From JAGKXC01 sp964554385 (lineage in GTDB: Bacteria; Bacteroidota; Bacteroidia; NS11-12g; UBA955), in the NCBI GenBank assembly GCA_964554385.1, contig CAZKOM010000004.1:1-64000 (forward strand): DNA of 64,000 nucleotides, in the 5' to 3' direction. Shown in pieces: positions 43,946 through 53,989 of this stretch (positions are counted from its first letter, which is position 1; each line of letters opens with the position of its first letter). Under the pieces are notes generated by a model that saw only the letters and a program-made list of their open reading frames with translations, did not search any database and was not told the origin of the DNA. A program made the translations under genes and the position numbers.

Positions 43946-46813
43946 ATGAGTTCGGGTAAATTATTTTTATTGGATGGAATGGCTCTGATTTATAGAGCTT
44001 TTTTCGCTTTTAGTCAGAATCCAAGAATCACTAGCAAGGGTTTAAATGCAAGTGCGATGTTTGGGTTTACCAATACGCTATTGGATATTTTAAACAAACA
44101 AAAACCAACTCATATTGCGGTGGTATTTGATACTGCGGCTCCAACACATCGACACAAAGAATTTGAGGCGTATAAGGCGCATCGTGAAGAAATGCCTGAA
44201 GATCTTGCGAAGAGTATCCCGTATATTTTCAAAATAATTGAAGGATTTAATATCCCCGTAATTACTATGGATGGGTATGAAGCGGATGATATCATCGGTA
44301 CCTTAGCATGGAAAGCAGGGGATGTTGGCTTGGATGTTTTCATGATGACACCCGATAAGGATTTCGGCCAGTTGGTTAGGCATAATGTGAAAATATACAA
44401 ACCCGGTAGAATGGGTTCGCCCGATGAAATTTTGGGTGTTGAGGAGGTTTTGAAGAAGTGGGAAATAACTGAAATTAAGCAGGTTATTGATATTTTAGGA
44501 TTATGGGGCGATGCTTCGGACAATATTCCGGGAGTACCGGGAGTGGGTGAGAAGACAGCAAAGAAATTGATTGCAGAGTATGGGAGTATTGAGAATATAT
44601 TAGAAAACACAGACAAGCTCAAGGGCAAAATGCAAGAAAATATGATTGCCTTTGCAGAGCAAGCGAAAGTGAGTAAATGGTTAGCTACTATTGATACTCA
44701 GGTACCCGTAGATTTGGATTTAGTGAGTTTGCAGTTAGATCCTGTTAATGCTGAAAAACTAACCGAGGTGTTTGAGGAGTTGGAATTCAGGACTTTGGCC
44801 AAGCGAGTTTTAGGGGCTTCTGCAACAACTGCAGCGAGTGAGGAAGACGGAGCATCTAGACCTAAATCAGTAAAAAAAGCGCTGCCATCCAATCCATTGC
44901 AGGGTTCGTTGTTTGATAGTCCTTCTTCATCAGGTTCTTCGGCTTCCGTTGGCGAAGCCAATGAAGAAATTAACATGGATGAGGAAGGTAGCATGGTGCC
45001 GAAACTGACTATTACAGATGTTCCCCATGAGTATAAAACTGCAATTACAGCTGAAGAAAGACGGTATTTAATTAGTGAGTTAGAAGCCGCAGAATATTTC
45101 TGTTTTGACACGGAGACTACCAATGTTGAATCATTGCAGGCAGAGATTGTAGGATTGTCGTTTTCTACAAAACCTCATACGGCCTGGTACGTTCCGATTC
45201 CTTCAAATACGGAAGAAGCGTCTGCAATTTTACAGGAATTTGCTGGGGTTTTATCTTCATCGAAACTAAAAATTGCTCAAAATATTAAGTACGATGTGGC
45301 GGTACTTAGGAATTACGGAATAGAGGTTGCAAATCCTTGGTTTGATACGTTGTTGGCTCATTACCTTTTAGAACCTGACAAGAGGCATAACATGCAGGTT
45401 TTAAGTGAGGACTATTTAAACTATTCACCCATTTCTATTGAAACCTTAATAGGGAAAAAAGGTAAAAATCAAGGAAATATGCGGGATGTTTCGGTTGAAC
45501 TTATTGCAGAGTATGCGGCCGAAGATGCGGATATTACCTTACAATTATATTTGATATTTAAGGATTTAATAGAGCAACAAGGGGTAAAGGAATTGTTTGA
45601 GACAGTTGAAATTCCTTTAGTTCATGTGTTGGAGGATATGGAGCGAAATGGTATTGCTTTGGACGTAGATTTCTTGAAGCAATATAGCAGCGAGTTGCTA
45701 ACTCAAATGCAGTTGGTACAACAACGGATTTTTGAATCGGCGGGATTTGAATTTAATATTTCTTCACCTCAACAGGTTGGTAAGGTTTTGTTTGAACAGT
45801 TACAATTATTGGATAAACCCAAAAAGACGAAGACAGGTCAGTATCAAACAGATGAAGAAACTTTGTTGAGTTTGGTGGGAAAGCATACGATTGTACAAGA
45901 TATTTTAGATTTCAGGGCCTTACAAAAGCTTAAATCTACCTATGTAGATGCTTTGCCAGAATTGGTGGATAAGGAATCGGGGCGGGTACACACTCACTTT
46001 AACCAAGCTGTTGCAGCAACAGGAAGACTAAGTTCTCAAAATCCCAACTTGCAAAATATACCCATAAGAACAGAGTTAGGCAGGGAGATTCGAAAAGCAT
46101 TTATCGCTGGTGATCCTGGAAAGGTTCTACTGAGTGCTGATTATTCTCAAATTGAATTAAGAATCATTGCTCATATTTCCTCAGATCCTGGAATGAAGGA
46201 GGCTTTTCAAATGGGATATGATATTCATACAGCGACGGCGGCTAAGGTTTGGGGAGTGAATATCGATGAAGTGGATAAAGAGATGCGCAGAAAAGCTAAA
46301 ACGGTGAATTTTGGAATCATTTATGGGATCTCGGCGTTTGGATTAAGTCAACGTGTGGGTATTAGCAGAGGTGAAGCCAAGGAGATTATTGATAATTATT
46401 TCCGGGAATTTGGTGGAGTTCGAGATTACATGGACGAGGCGGTACGAAAGGCGCAGGAAAACGGATATGTGGAAACCATTTTAGGTAGACGAAGGTATAT
46501 TAGGGATATCCATTCTAGAAATGCAGTAATGCGTGGTTTTGCAGAAAGAAACGCCATTAATGCTCCAATTCAAGGCAGTGCTGCGGACATGATCAAGGTG
46601 GCCATGATCAAGATACATGATTGGCTAAAATCGGAAAAATTGTCTACGCGTATGTTATTGCAGGTGCATGACGAATTGGTATTTGACGTACCGAAAGAGG
46701 AGTTGACGATTGTACAATCCAACATCTGTAGCCTAATGGAAACAGCCATGCCTTTGTCCGTGCCTGTACTGGTGGAATCAGGTATAGGTGGCAATTGGTT
46801 AGAGGCGCATTAA
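43946..46813 (+). CDS. polA: DNA polymerase I
   Basis: A 955-residue family A polymerase. The N-terminal 5'-nuclease domain begins LFLLDGMALIYRAFFAF and includes GWxGDASDNIPGVPGVGEKTA-like GLWGDASDNIPGVPGVG near residue 190. The middle 3'-5' exonuclease keeps its acidic residues (FDTETTN near 388, NIKYDVAVL near 450, YAAEDADITLQ near 530), so it should proofread. The polymerase has LLSADYSQIELRIIAHIS near 730, RRKAKTVNFGIIYGISAFGL near 785 and QVHDELVFDVP near 907. A Ser-rich linker lies near residues 310-340. It ends interlocked with the porin gene by 4 bp. Confidence 0.96.
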   Translation: MSSGKLFLLDGMALIYRAFFAFSQNPRITSKGLNASAMFGFTNTLLDILNKQKPTHIAVVFDTAAPTHRHKEFEAYKAHREEMPEDLAKSIPYIFKIIEGFNIPVITMDGYEADDIIGTLAWKAGDVGLDVFMMTPDKDFGQLVRHNVKIYKPGRMGSPDEILGVEEVLKKWEITEIKQVIDILGLWGDASDNIPGVPGVGEKTAKKLIAEYGSIENILENTDKLKGKMQENMIAFAEQAKVSKWLATIDTQVPVDLDLVSLQLDPVNAEKLTEVFEELEFRTLAKRVLGASATTAASEEDGASRPKSVKKALPSNPLQGSLFDSPSSSGSSASVGEANEEINMDEEGSMVPKLTITDVPHEYKTAITAEERRYLISELEAAEYFCFDTETTNVESLQAEIVGLSFSTKPHTAWYVPIPSNTEEASAILQEFAGVLSSSKLKIAQNIKYDVAVLRNYGIEVANPWFDTLLAHYLLEPDKRHNMQVLSEDYLNYSPISIETLIGKKGKNQGNMRDVSVELIAEYAAEDADITLQLYLIFKDLIEQQGVKELFETVEIPLVHVLEDMERNGIALDVDFLKQYSSELLTQMQLVQQRIFESAGFEFNISSPQQVGKVLFEQLQLLDKPKKTKTGQYQTDEETLLSLVGKHTIVQDILDFRALQKLKSTYVDALPELVDKESGRVHTHFNQAVAATGRLSSQNPNLQNIPIRTELGREIRKAFIAGDPGKVLLSADYSQIELRIIAHISSDPGMKEAFQMGYDIHTATAAKVWGVNIDEVDKEMRRKAKTVNFGIIYGISAFGLSQRVGISRGEAKEIIDNYFREFGGVRDYMDEAVRKAQENGYVETILGRRRYIRDIHSRNAVMRGFAERNAINAPIQGSAADMIKVAMIKIHDWLKSEKLSTRMLLQVHDELVFDVPKEELTIVQSNICSLMETAMPLSVPVLVESGIGGNWLEAH

Positions 46814-49137
46814 TTATAGAATTTCCACTGAACTCCTACTCGGAAACGGTAGGGCTGAATGGGATAGTAATTAACAAAATCATATCGGGGATTAAATCCT
46901 GGCATGTAGTTCAATTCATTAAAATGCTCCAATTTGAAATAGATGATAGCCGATTGAATTTGGGCTGTAAGGTAGGCATCCAGTTGGAGGTAATTTCCTG
47001 ATCTGTTGCTTTGTTGCAAATTATAATAGAAACTTAAGGCATCGGGACGATATTCCACAGGGGTAAAAGAACCAATATACCAGGCATTTAAACCAATGCG
47101 CGTTCGCATGGTTTTTTTAAACAAATAGTATTCAAGATGAACATCAGTTAAACTTGTTAATTGAGGGATTCCAAAATTGAATAAATTGTTTATACTATCT
47201 GACTTAAATGACTGAAATGAAATTAATTGACTTATTTCAAAATGATTTATTTTTTGATTAATGGAGAAATTAACGGCGGTAAACGGAACCTGAAACAACC
47301 ATTGAGATGGTTGAGCACTGTTTAACCTCAAAATGGGATTGGTGATAGAGCCAATTTGAAATTCAATATTTGAAATTGTGTAGTTTTTGTTTTTACGTTT
47401 TTTATCCCTGGCATCGATTATTTCATTGGGATTGAAGGTGGCCTCAATAGCAACTTTTGGAATATATGTAAGACGCAGCGATACTGAGTTTTTACCAATT
47501 TGTGAAAAGTTATTGTTGTATTGGAAGTGATTGGAGTAAAATTGTTGGTCGAATAAGTTGGCCGATTGTCTTTGAGAAAGGGCCTTAAACGTTACACTAA
47601 AGGGATAATGAAAATGGGGTATTCTCATTCCATCAATAATATAATCGATGCTATCTACATTTGATTTAATTTTTCGGGTACTATCATTGGCGGATTGTGG
47701 GGTTTGAGGAATATTTTTACCCGTTAAAATCGATGGTGAAGATGATTGTTGGATGGGTGCTTGTTTCAATTCCTGTTTCAATTTCCGAATAATAGGTGTT
47801 ACGCTTACAAGGCCAATTTCGTAGGCACCTTGATTGTAACCGCTTACCGTGTAATTTGCATGTATGTAATTCCTTATGCCTGAAGTTGGTAAACTTATAT
47901 TGGTATGAATGGCTGAGGATCTAAATTGTTTTGTCCCAGTTCCGTTGAAGTTGGGCTGTAATGATTCGGTGGTTGCCCGTTGGGTTGTCCAATTAAGTGT
48001 AACGTATCGGTTAGGATTTCTTTCACTGTTTAACTGAACACCCATTTTATGGGTGCCGAGTCTCCAGTAAGAGGAATCGTTGATTTTTTTATCGTATTGA
48101 TAATATGAGGAGCCGTAGTAATTGGTATCTCGCTTTGTATCGGCATACTGAAAACGGGTTTTCTCCCAGACGGATTCTTGGGTAATTTTAAGTGTTTTAG
48201 ACAGAGCGTATTGGTTGGCAATAAGATGACTATTTAGGCCATAAAATGATTTTGCTGGGCTGCTTAATCGGGATTCAAACGGACCAAAAGATCTAATTCC
48301 CCATGCAGTGGTATCTATTGTAGGCCAATATTGATTTACGGCGGAGGGGTTTAACCCACCGTATTCATTTCTGCGTAATCGGTTCCATGTAACGATGGTG
48401 AATTGCGAGAATTTACCGTTTTTGCTGAGGTAGTTACTTCCAATTTGCGTATTTCTTTGGGTGTTGTTTTGGCCCGCCCCGAGGATTAGATCTTCGTTTA
48501 ACTGGCTTTTATAATCCAACGTTACGTTCCAAGTTGGGGAGAAATTTTGGGTATGGATGGCGTCAAAAACGAAGGTTCTACCATTGCCTTGGGTGTACTT
48601 CAATAAACTCAAAGGAGCTTTTGCCTTGTAAAATCGCATGGACTTGGCGGTTTTTAAAGTAGTTGCAATTGGATTTAGACCCACCTCCATTTGATTGGAT
48701 AGACTTACAGGAGCTAATAAAAGTCCAGGTGATCCCGGTTCCCCCAAATTAATCCAAGCCCCATTTTGTCCAGGGAATAGAGTATTACTGGATAGGGGGT
48801 TACTGGAGTAGTATATTACATTGTTATAGTTTAAGGTGTCACCTCGATAAAAGTCATTGGGCTGAACACTTAGAATATTGTAACTGGATTCAAGTGGGTA
48901 TTGCGGTAATTTTTTCTTTTTTTTCAGCTGTGCAATGGAATCCTTTTTAGATATGGGCGCGTCTTCTTTGGCTTCCATTCCCTTGAATTTGCTTAGGTCT
49001 ATTGCGGGCTGTGCAAATGCCGATCCAGTGGTTAATACGAAGCCAATTAATAAACCAAACCAGAATTTTTTGGTTATTAATTTTAAGAGTTTCGTTGCAA
49101 ATGGTTTATGCTTGTGCACGGGCTTACAAATTTGCAT
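46810..49137 (-). CDS. Putative porin (Porin_10-like outer membrane protein)
   Basis: A 775-residue outer membrane protein. A hydrophobic signal segment (FWFGLLIGFVLTTGSAFAQ) ends near residue 43 after an unusually long basic leader; no better ATG is available. Then comes a Lys-rich linker and a beta-barrel with features of the Bacteroidota putative porin family: YNILSVQPNDFYRGDTLNYNN, LGEPGSPGLLL, NPIATTLKTAKSMRFYKAK, QLNEDLILGAGQNNTQRNTQIGSNYLS and TWNRLRRNEYGGL. The C-terminus FRVGVQWKFYN has the usual final aromatic. The stop interlocks with polA by 4 bp. Confidence 0.72.
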   Translation of the reverse strand: MQICKPVHKHKPFATKLLKLITKKFWFGLLIGFVLTTGSAFAQPAIDLSKFKGMEAKEDAPISKKDSIAQLKKKKKLPQYPLESSYNILSVQPNDFYRGDTLNYNNVIYYSSNPLSSNTLFPGQNGAWINLGEPGSPGLLLAPVSLSNQMEVGLNPIATTLKTAKSMRFYKAKAPLSLLKYTQGNGRTFVFDAIHTQNFSPTWNVTLDYKSQLNEDLILGAGQNNTQRNTQIGSNYLSKNGKFSQFTIVTWNRLRRNEYGGLNPSAVNQYWPTIDTTAWGIRSFGPFESRLSSPAKSFYGLNSHLIANQYALSKTLKITQESVWEKTRFQYADTKRDTNYYGSSYYQYDKKINDSSYWRLGTHKMGVQLNSERNPNRYVTLNWTTQRATTESLQPNFNGTGTKQFRSSAIHTNISLPTSGIRNYIHANYTVSGYNQGAYEIGLVSVTPIIRKLKQELKQAPIQQSSSPSILTGKNIPQTPQSANDSTRKIKSNVDSIDYIIDGMRIPHFHYPFSVTFKALSQRQSANLFDQQFYSNHFQYNNNFSQIGKNSVSLRLTYIPKVAIEATFNPNEIIDARDKKRKNKNYTISNIEFQIGSITNPILRLNSAQPSQWLFQVPFTAVNFSINQKINHFEISQLISFQSFKSDSINNLFNFGIPQLTSLTDVHLEYYLFKKTMRTRIGLNAWYIGSFTPVEYRPDALSFYYNLQQSNRSGNYLQLDAYLTAQIQSAIIYFKLEHFNELNYMPGFNPRYDFVNYYPIQPYRFRVGVQWKFYN

Positions 49138-49175
49138 GAAATTCGGTGGTTATGTGATTTTTTTTAATTTTATCG

Positions 49176-49664
49176 ATGGAAAATGTATTTCTTTACAACA
49201 TGGAATGGTCTGTGGTAGTAGGAATCGTTTTGGTTTCTACCGTTAAGTATGCAATTGGAGTAGGAATGGCCGTTTTGTCGATTTCTTCCCCGTGGCTGGG
49301 ATTTTTATTTACCTCTTTAGGTGGAATTTTGGGAGTAAGCATTTGGGTGTATTGGGGAGAAAAATTGCAATCGTTGTATTTTGATTATCGCAATCGTAGA
49401 GGTGTTATTTCAAAAAGATTTTCCAAAAAAAATAGGTGGTTGGCGCGGGTAAGATCGGAGGGGGGATTGCCAATTATCGCATTATTGGGTCCAGCAATAA
49501 TTAGTTTGCCTGTTGCTTGTTTTATTGCCACGGGTATGGGTATTAGTAGGTGGAAAGTATGGAGAGCAATCAGTATTTCGGTTTTATTGTGGGGGGTGAT
49601 GTTTTTCGGATTGTTGATTTTCTTTGATATAGATTTATCCCATTATTTCCGACATATTTTCTAG
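49176..49664 (+). CDS. Small membrane protein, possibly small multidrug export family
   Basis: A 162-residue protein with about four hydrophobic segments: VVVGIVLVSTVKYAIGVGMAVLSI, LGFLFTSLGGILGVSIWVYWG, GLPIIALLGPAIISLPVACFIATGMG and AISISVLLWGVMFFGLLIFF. Layout and the GLPxIALLGPxxxSLP motif recall the small multidrug export/DUF2062-like group, but the match is loose and transport has not been shown. Possible starts are ATG 49176 or ATG 49200. It lies 38 nt from the divergent porin gene. Confidence 0.4.
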   Translation: MENVFLYNMEWSVVVGIVLVSTVKYAIGVGMAVLSISSPWLGFLFTSLGGILGVSIWVYWGEKLQSLYFDYRNRRGVISKRFSKKNRWLARVRSEGGLPIIALLGPAIISLPVACFIATGMGISRWKVWRAISISVLLWGVMFFGLLIFFDIDLSHYFRHIF

Positions 49665-49720
49665 TTTTTTTGACTTCTGGGATTACTCATTGTAAATTGT
49701 GCGATAATTCATTGATTAGC

Positions 49721-51769
49721 ATGAGTAAACGATTTTATGCCATTGCATTTATTGTAGTGTTGGTAGTTTCGGCGTGTAAGCGGGAACCAATTTCTTGGGA
49801 TAATCGGGTGGCGGCGCCATTGTTTTCTACGCAGTTTCGATTGGGAGACATTAACAATGCGAATTTGCAACCCAATTTGATTGATTCCAGTTATCGATTG
49901 GTGTATGAAAATTTGGTTTACAGTTACAGGATGGAGAATGTTCGGGCATATGATACCGGATTATCTGTGTTCTTTACGTTAAATCGGTTAAAGCTGAATG
50001 ATCAGAAAATTAATCGTGCTATTACCTTGGGTGAAATTAATCCCATTTTTAAATTACTTGATGGTCAGACGGCATTAGTTCCAGCTCAAAATCAGCAGAA
50101 TTTATCACCGGTGCAAATTGATGCAAGTGCTTTCTTTGAAACGGCAACTTTGGATAGTGGTTATATGGATATTTCATTAACCAATTCTTTGCCTGTTCGG
50201 GTTAAATTATTGGTTTTTGAATTGTTGAATGCCGAAGATAACAGCGTAGTTGCTTTGGATTCATTTCGGGATATTGACACGGGAACTACCGCTACTCGAC
50301 GTATTGATTTAGCTAACAAAACGGTATCAAAAAATTTGTTAGGTAGTATTAAGTTATTGCAAACAGAAGCCAGTAATGGACCGGTATTGATTGAGGCCAA
50401 TAAAGGAGTTAATGTAGAATTGGCGGTAACCCGATTGCGTCCAAGAAGAGCTATTGCGGCATTTCCTTCCCAGACGGTCATTTCTCAAGATGAGGGATTA
50501 ACAGTATTTATGGGTGGAGCGGATGTGAAATATTTTAAAACCAAGCGAGGTAGATTACGAATCAATTTGGTCAGTACAATTGAGGAGGACATGACGATGT
50601 TTTTCAAAATACCATCGGCCAGTAAAGATGGAAAAGTTTTAGAGTCTACCGTTAAGTTGCCGGGTGCTGCCAAGGGATCTGTTTCTACGCGTTTTGAGGA
50701 TTTCGATTTAACGGATTATTTAATTGATTTTCGGGGAAAAAATCCGGATGTTAAGGACACGGTAAATACGTTTCACCAGATATTATTGGTAACTCTAGAT
50801 AGTTCGGGAAGAAAAGTGGAAGTGGGATTAAACGATAGTATCCGAATTGAATATCGAATGGAGGGAATGTATCCCGATTATGCGATTGGATATTTGGGAA
50901 ATTCTGTAGTTCAAACTGGGCCTCAGAAAGTGCCATTTTCATTATTCAAAGGAGTGAACTCTGATTTGAAGTTGAAGGATTTTAAAGTGAGTTTGATTTT
51001 GAAAAACAGCATTGGGGCAGATGGCAGACTTCGATTGAATCAATTGAAGGGGGAAAATGTGTTTTCTCAGAAAGTGGAACCACTGAGAGCAGATGTATTG
51101 GGACAGGATTTATTTGTTACATCTCCACCATTTAAACGGGATGCATATACCGTTACAGAGGTGGTATTGGATTCGAGCAATTCTAATATTCGTACGTTTA
51201 TAGAAAATTTGCCTCAACTGTTACATTATGATTTGGATTTGGAAACCAGTCCAAACGGCAACGTGAATAATTGGCAGGATTTTGTTTTTGACAATAGTAA
51301 GGTAGATGTGATTTTGAAGGTGGAAGCACCGGCAGAGTTGTCTTTTTCTGAGCTTGTATTGCGGGATACCCAGTCGTTGGATTTAAGTAATTTAGGTGAT
51401 TTAAGCAGGGTGAAATCAGCTTTAATGCGTGTGAAAGCGGATAATGGTTTTCCTTATGGTGCCCAATTGCAGCTTTGGTTGTTGGATGCCAATATGGTTA
51501 AATTGGATAACTTGGATATTTCTTCAGAAACAAACCGGATAGAACCTGGAATTGTATTACCCGATGGAACACCGGTAGAATCGGTGGAAAGTCAATTGGA
51601 GCTTGCTTTACCAAGACGAAAAATTTCGGTATTACAGCAGGCGAAGTTTATTGCTATCGAGGCGAAATTGATAAGCGATGGACAGATGAAGTCGTTGAAT
51701 AGTGCCTACGGTTTGCAACTTGCCACCACGTTGGACTGCGAATACGAAGTAAGGGTTGGAGGGAAATAA
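49721..51769 (+). CDS. Large predicted lipoprotein of unknown function
   Basis: A 682-residue lipoprotein: from ATG 49721 the leader MSKRFYAIAFIVVLVVSACKREPISWD has a clean lipobox with Cys at residue 16. The mature part is a long series of beta-rich stretches (for example ISLTNSLPVRVKLLVFELLN, FKVSLILKNSIGADGRL and LRDTQSLDLSNLGDLSRV), but I cannot assign a domain. It is followed 46 nt later by the DUF5723-like outer membrane protein on the same strand; the pair probably works together at the outer membrane. A longer frame from 49670 lacks a signal and was rejected. Confidence 0.65.
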   Translation: MSKRFYAIAFIVVLVVSACKREPISWDNRVAAPLFSTQFRLGDINNANLQPNLIDSSYRLVYENLVYSYRMENVRAYDTGLSVFFTLNRLKLNDQKINRAITLGEINPIFKLLDGQTALVPAQNQQNLSPVQIDASAFFETATLDSGYMDISLTNSLPVRVKLLVFELLNAEDNSVVALDSFRDIDTGTTATRRIDLANKTVSKNLLGSIKLLQTEASNGPVLIEANKGVNVELAVTRLRPRRAIAAFPSQTVISQDEGLTVFMGGADVKYFKTKRGRLRINLVSTIEEDMTMFFKIPSASKDGKVLESTVKLPGAAKGSVSTRFEDFDLTDYLIDFRGKNPDVKDTVNTFHQILLVTLDSSGRKVEVGLNDSIRIEYRMEGMYPDYAIGYLGNSVVQTGPQKVPFSLFKGVNSDLKLKDFKVSLILKNSIGADGRLRLNQLKGENVFSQKVEPLRADVLGQDLFVTSPPFKRDAYTVTEVVLDSSNSNIRTFIENLPQLLHYDLDLETSPNGNVNNWQDFVFDNSKVDVILKVEAPAELSFSELVLRDTQSLDLSNLGDLSRVKSALMRVKADNGFPYGAQLQLWLLDANMVKLDNLDISSETNRIEPGIVLPDGTPVESVESQLELALPRRKISVLQQAKFIAIEAKLISDGQMKSLNSAYGLQLATTLDCEYEVRVGGK

Positions 51770-51815
51770 GTAGTTTAATAAAAATTGTATTTGAAGAATG
51801 ATCAATGAAGCTAGG

Positions 51816-53504
51816 ATGAAATATCAGTTGGGTGTTCTGATAGGAATGGTTTTAATAGGATTTTTAAATGAAATCAAGGCAGATGGAATAGTAACCAAGA
51901 AGGGTTTGGTAGAAAATAAAGGATGTAGGATAGAGTCTTTTTGGAATTATTGTTCTGATAGCACAGATAATCCACAGTCTAGTATGGACACAATGCCGGT
52001 TACAACAATTACAAAAAATGAATTTGGCTATACGAGTTGGTATATTCCTTATTCATTGCGGTTAAGTCCTTCTGTTCAGGTATATACGGGAAGTAACGTA
52101 CTGCCTCAAGCGTTGTTAAATAAAATCGTTTTTGGAGGCTACATGGACCCTGAAATTATAGGTAAGGCGGATGGTAGATTGAAGCCAAATAATCGTTTGG
52201 GGTTTGAACAGTATAATGAATTGGGTTTCTACTATAAGGCGAATGGATCCGAATATTATGGATCGGGGTATCGTACAAACAGGGAATCGTTAGGATCATC
52301 AGAAATTGTCACCCAAGAAAATCCTAATAAAATCACGACTTGGGCGGATCGTGGTTTGCTCATTTCCGGTGATAATAAACGTGTGAAAGCGGGTACAAAC
52401 GTACTAAACAACCAGTCCGATGGAAGTCAAAAGAAAAAAATCTCGGTATGGATGGGGTTAAATTATTCGGTTTTGGCTGGTGCTCGATTTACGGATGATG
52501 CTTATCGTGCGTTGTTACGGGGTAATGGATATTATCTTGGAAAGACGTTGGATGTTGGAAATAATCGATTTAAACAGCTGGGTTATGCGGGTGCTGATTT
52601 TGTTTTTTTTAAAAACGGCGATAACGACAATTCCTTGGATCCATTGAAATCCAAGACGATTAGGATTCCAATTACTTGGATGGTTTCGGTTAGAAATTTA
52701 AGCAGTTTTCAGTTGTTGCAAACGGATGAGCTTGAGTTATTTACCTCGCCCGCTGCGGATTCATTGAGTTTGGATGGTAGATTTTATCAAGTTGGCTTGA
52801 AGGTCGGTAGTATTAATCCCGGTATAACTGTTGGTTTTAATCAATTTTTATTAATTGGTAAGAGTGGATCTTTGCGTACATCACTGGATTTTTCCTTGGA
52901 AGATTTTGGTTTTTATTACCTACAAAACGCCAATGTACTATCCAGAGGATATGCTTGGGATGCCAATGGTAAGGGTTTCAGCCCTAGCTCGGAATCCTCT
53001 ACGCTGCCAGTGTACTTGAAACAGGCAAGCGTTACCACGGGAAACTTGCAATTGGGCAATTGGTTTACCCAACAGGTTGATACCGCAGAAGCGCGATTAC
53101 GGGTTGTAGAACAAGTGCGATCGGGATGGATTATGTCGCCATTTAAAGTTTCTATTAAGACCAATATATTCACGTTAAGTTATCGCAACCTTCCTGGAAT
53201 GATGCCCTTGTTTTCGGTATATCCTGGATTACGAACAAGACAGGTATATCGTTTTTTTGCAGAGGTATTTAATCTTAAAAAGGAATATTTGCGAAAAGAA
53301 TTAGGAGCTAACAGCAAACTATTTATGGGTTTCTCCGTAGGCGGTTTTGATAAGGTTAACTGGCGATTGGGGTATGAAACCGACTACCTATGGTTGGGAA
53401 AAGCGGTACGATTCCGTGCTGATATTGTTGGGGTAGAGGCGCTTTTAGCACCCAAAACATATCATGGTTTTGGGTTTAACCTATCGGCATTGGCTTTGTT
53501 CTAA
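51816..53504 (+). CDS. Predicted outer membrane protein, DUF5723-like
   Basis: A 562-residue exported protein from ATG 51816 (MKYQLGVLIGMVLIGFLNEIKADG, signal peptide). Features resembling DUF5723 are YIPYSLRLSPSVQVYTGSN, LLNKIVFGGYMDPEIIGKADGRLKPNNRLGF and QYNELGFYYK in the first 120 residues, and strongly beta-stranded sequence to a C-terminus typical of an outer membrane barrel (YHGFGFNLSALALF). An earlier ATG at 51798 is possible. Its function is unknown; the lipoprotein gene upstream is the likely partner. Confidence 0.55.
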   Translation: MKYQLGVLIGMVLIGFLNEIKADGIVTKKGLVENKGCRIESFWNYCSDSTDNPQSSMDTMPVTTITKNEFGYTSWYIPYSLRLSPSVQVYTGSNVLPQALLNKIVFGGYMDPEIIGKADGRLKPNNRLGFEQYNELGFYYKANGSEYYGSGYRTNRESLGSSEIVTQENPNKITTWADRGLLISGDNKRVKAGTNVLNNQSDGSQKKKISVWMGLNYSVLAGARFTDDAYRALLRGNGYYLGKTLDVGNNRFKQLGYAGADFVFFKNGDNDNSLDPLKSKTIRIPITWMVSVRNLSSFQLLQTDELELFTSPAADSLSLDGRFYQVGLKVGSINPGITVGFNQFLLIGKSGSLRTSLDFSLEDFGFYYLQNANVLSRGYAWDANGKGFSPSSESSTLPVYLKQASVTTGNLQLGNWFTQQVDTAEARLRVVEQVRSGWIMSPFKVSIKTNIFTLSYRNLPGMMPLFSVYPGLRTRQVYRFFAEVFNLKKEYLRKELGANSKLFMGFSVGGFDKVNWRLGYETDYLWLGKAVRFRADIVGVEALLAPKTYHGFGFNLSALALF

Positions 53505-53534
53505 TAATCTTGTCCGTGCAACACGGCTTTTAAC

Positions 53535-53936
53535 CTATTTCATTTTGTTTACTAAGGCCATCAGACCGTCGAAGTCGGTATAGCCTAAGGAACGACCAAT
53601 TACTTGACCTTTTTTAAAGAAAATTACGGTAGGGTAGCCTTCCAAGCGATATCGATCGGCAATATCCATTTGGGCTTCGGCATCAACTTTTAGTACCGTA
53701 ACGATATCGGAATGTTTTTCTCTCACCTGTTCAATAAAGGGGGCCATTTTCTTACAAGGTCCACACCAGGTAGTGTAAAAATCAACCATTACTAGTTTAT
53801 CACCGGCGATAACTTTATCGAATTCAGCGGTAGTGATAGGTTCTCCGGAGTGATTTGATTGTTGGCATTGGCTTTGAGTGGCCACGGTAAAAGCTGCGAT
53901 AAGCAATACAAATCCAAGGGTTAAGAACTTTTTCAT
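53535..53936 (-). CDS. Exported thioredoxin-like protein
   Basis: A 133-residue thioredoxin-fold protein. From ATG 53936 a hydrophobic leader (KKFLTLGFVLLIAAFTVATQSQC) is followed by a thioredoxin domain: KLVMVDFYTTWCGPCKKMAPFIEQV with the WCGPCK active site near residue 52, VLKVDAEAQ and the cis-proline loop GYPTVIFF near 92. The export signal suggests a periplasmic reductase or protein disulfide role; a possible acceptor is the lipoprotein MsrB at 41.7 kb. Cys in QSQCQQ could also be a lipobox, but the -3/-1 residues are poor. A TACCTTTG -7 box lies 17 nt upstream. Confidence 0.87.
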   Translation of the reverse strand: MKKFLTLGFVLLIAAFTVATQSQCQQSNHSGEPITTAEFDKVIAGDKLVMVDFYTTWCGPCKKMAPFIEQVREKHSDIVTVLKVDAEAQMDIADRYRLEGYPTVIFFKKGQVIGRSLGYTDFDGLMALVNKMK

Positions 53937-53953
53937 GAGGAATTTATTTAACA

Positions 53954-53985
53954 CAAAGGTACTACGGGAAGTTTGTATATTTTTG
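53954..53985. promoter_or_regulatory. Divergent -7 boxes for the thioredoxin and GT2 genes
   Basis: The 53-nt space holds TACCTTTG on the minus strand (53954-53961, 17 nt before the thioredoxin ATG) and TATTTTTG on the plus strand (53978-53985, only 4 nt before the GT2 ATG). Neither has a well-spaced TTG. The plus box would give a leaderless GT2 message. Confidence 0.5.
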
Positions 53986-53989
53986 AAGA

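Noticed and set aside
44110..45123. Open frames of 172 and 141 codons opposite polA
   Set aside because: The polA coding sequence is strongly conserved with intact domains; the reverse frames are shadows.
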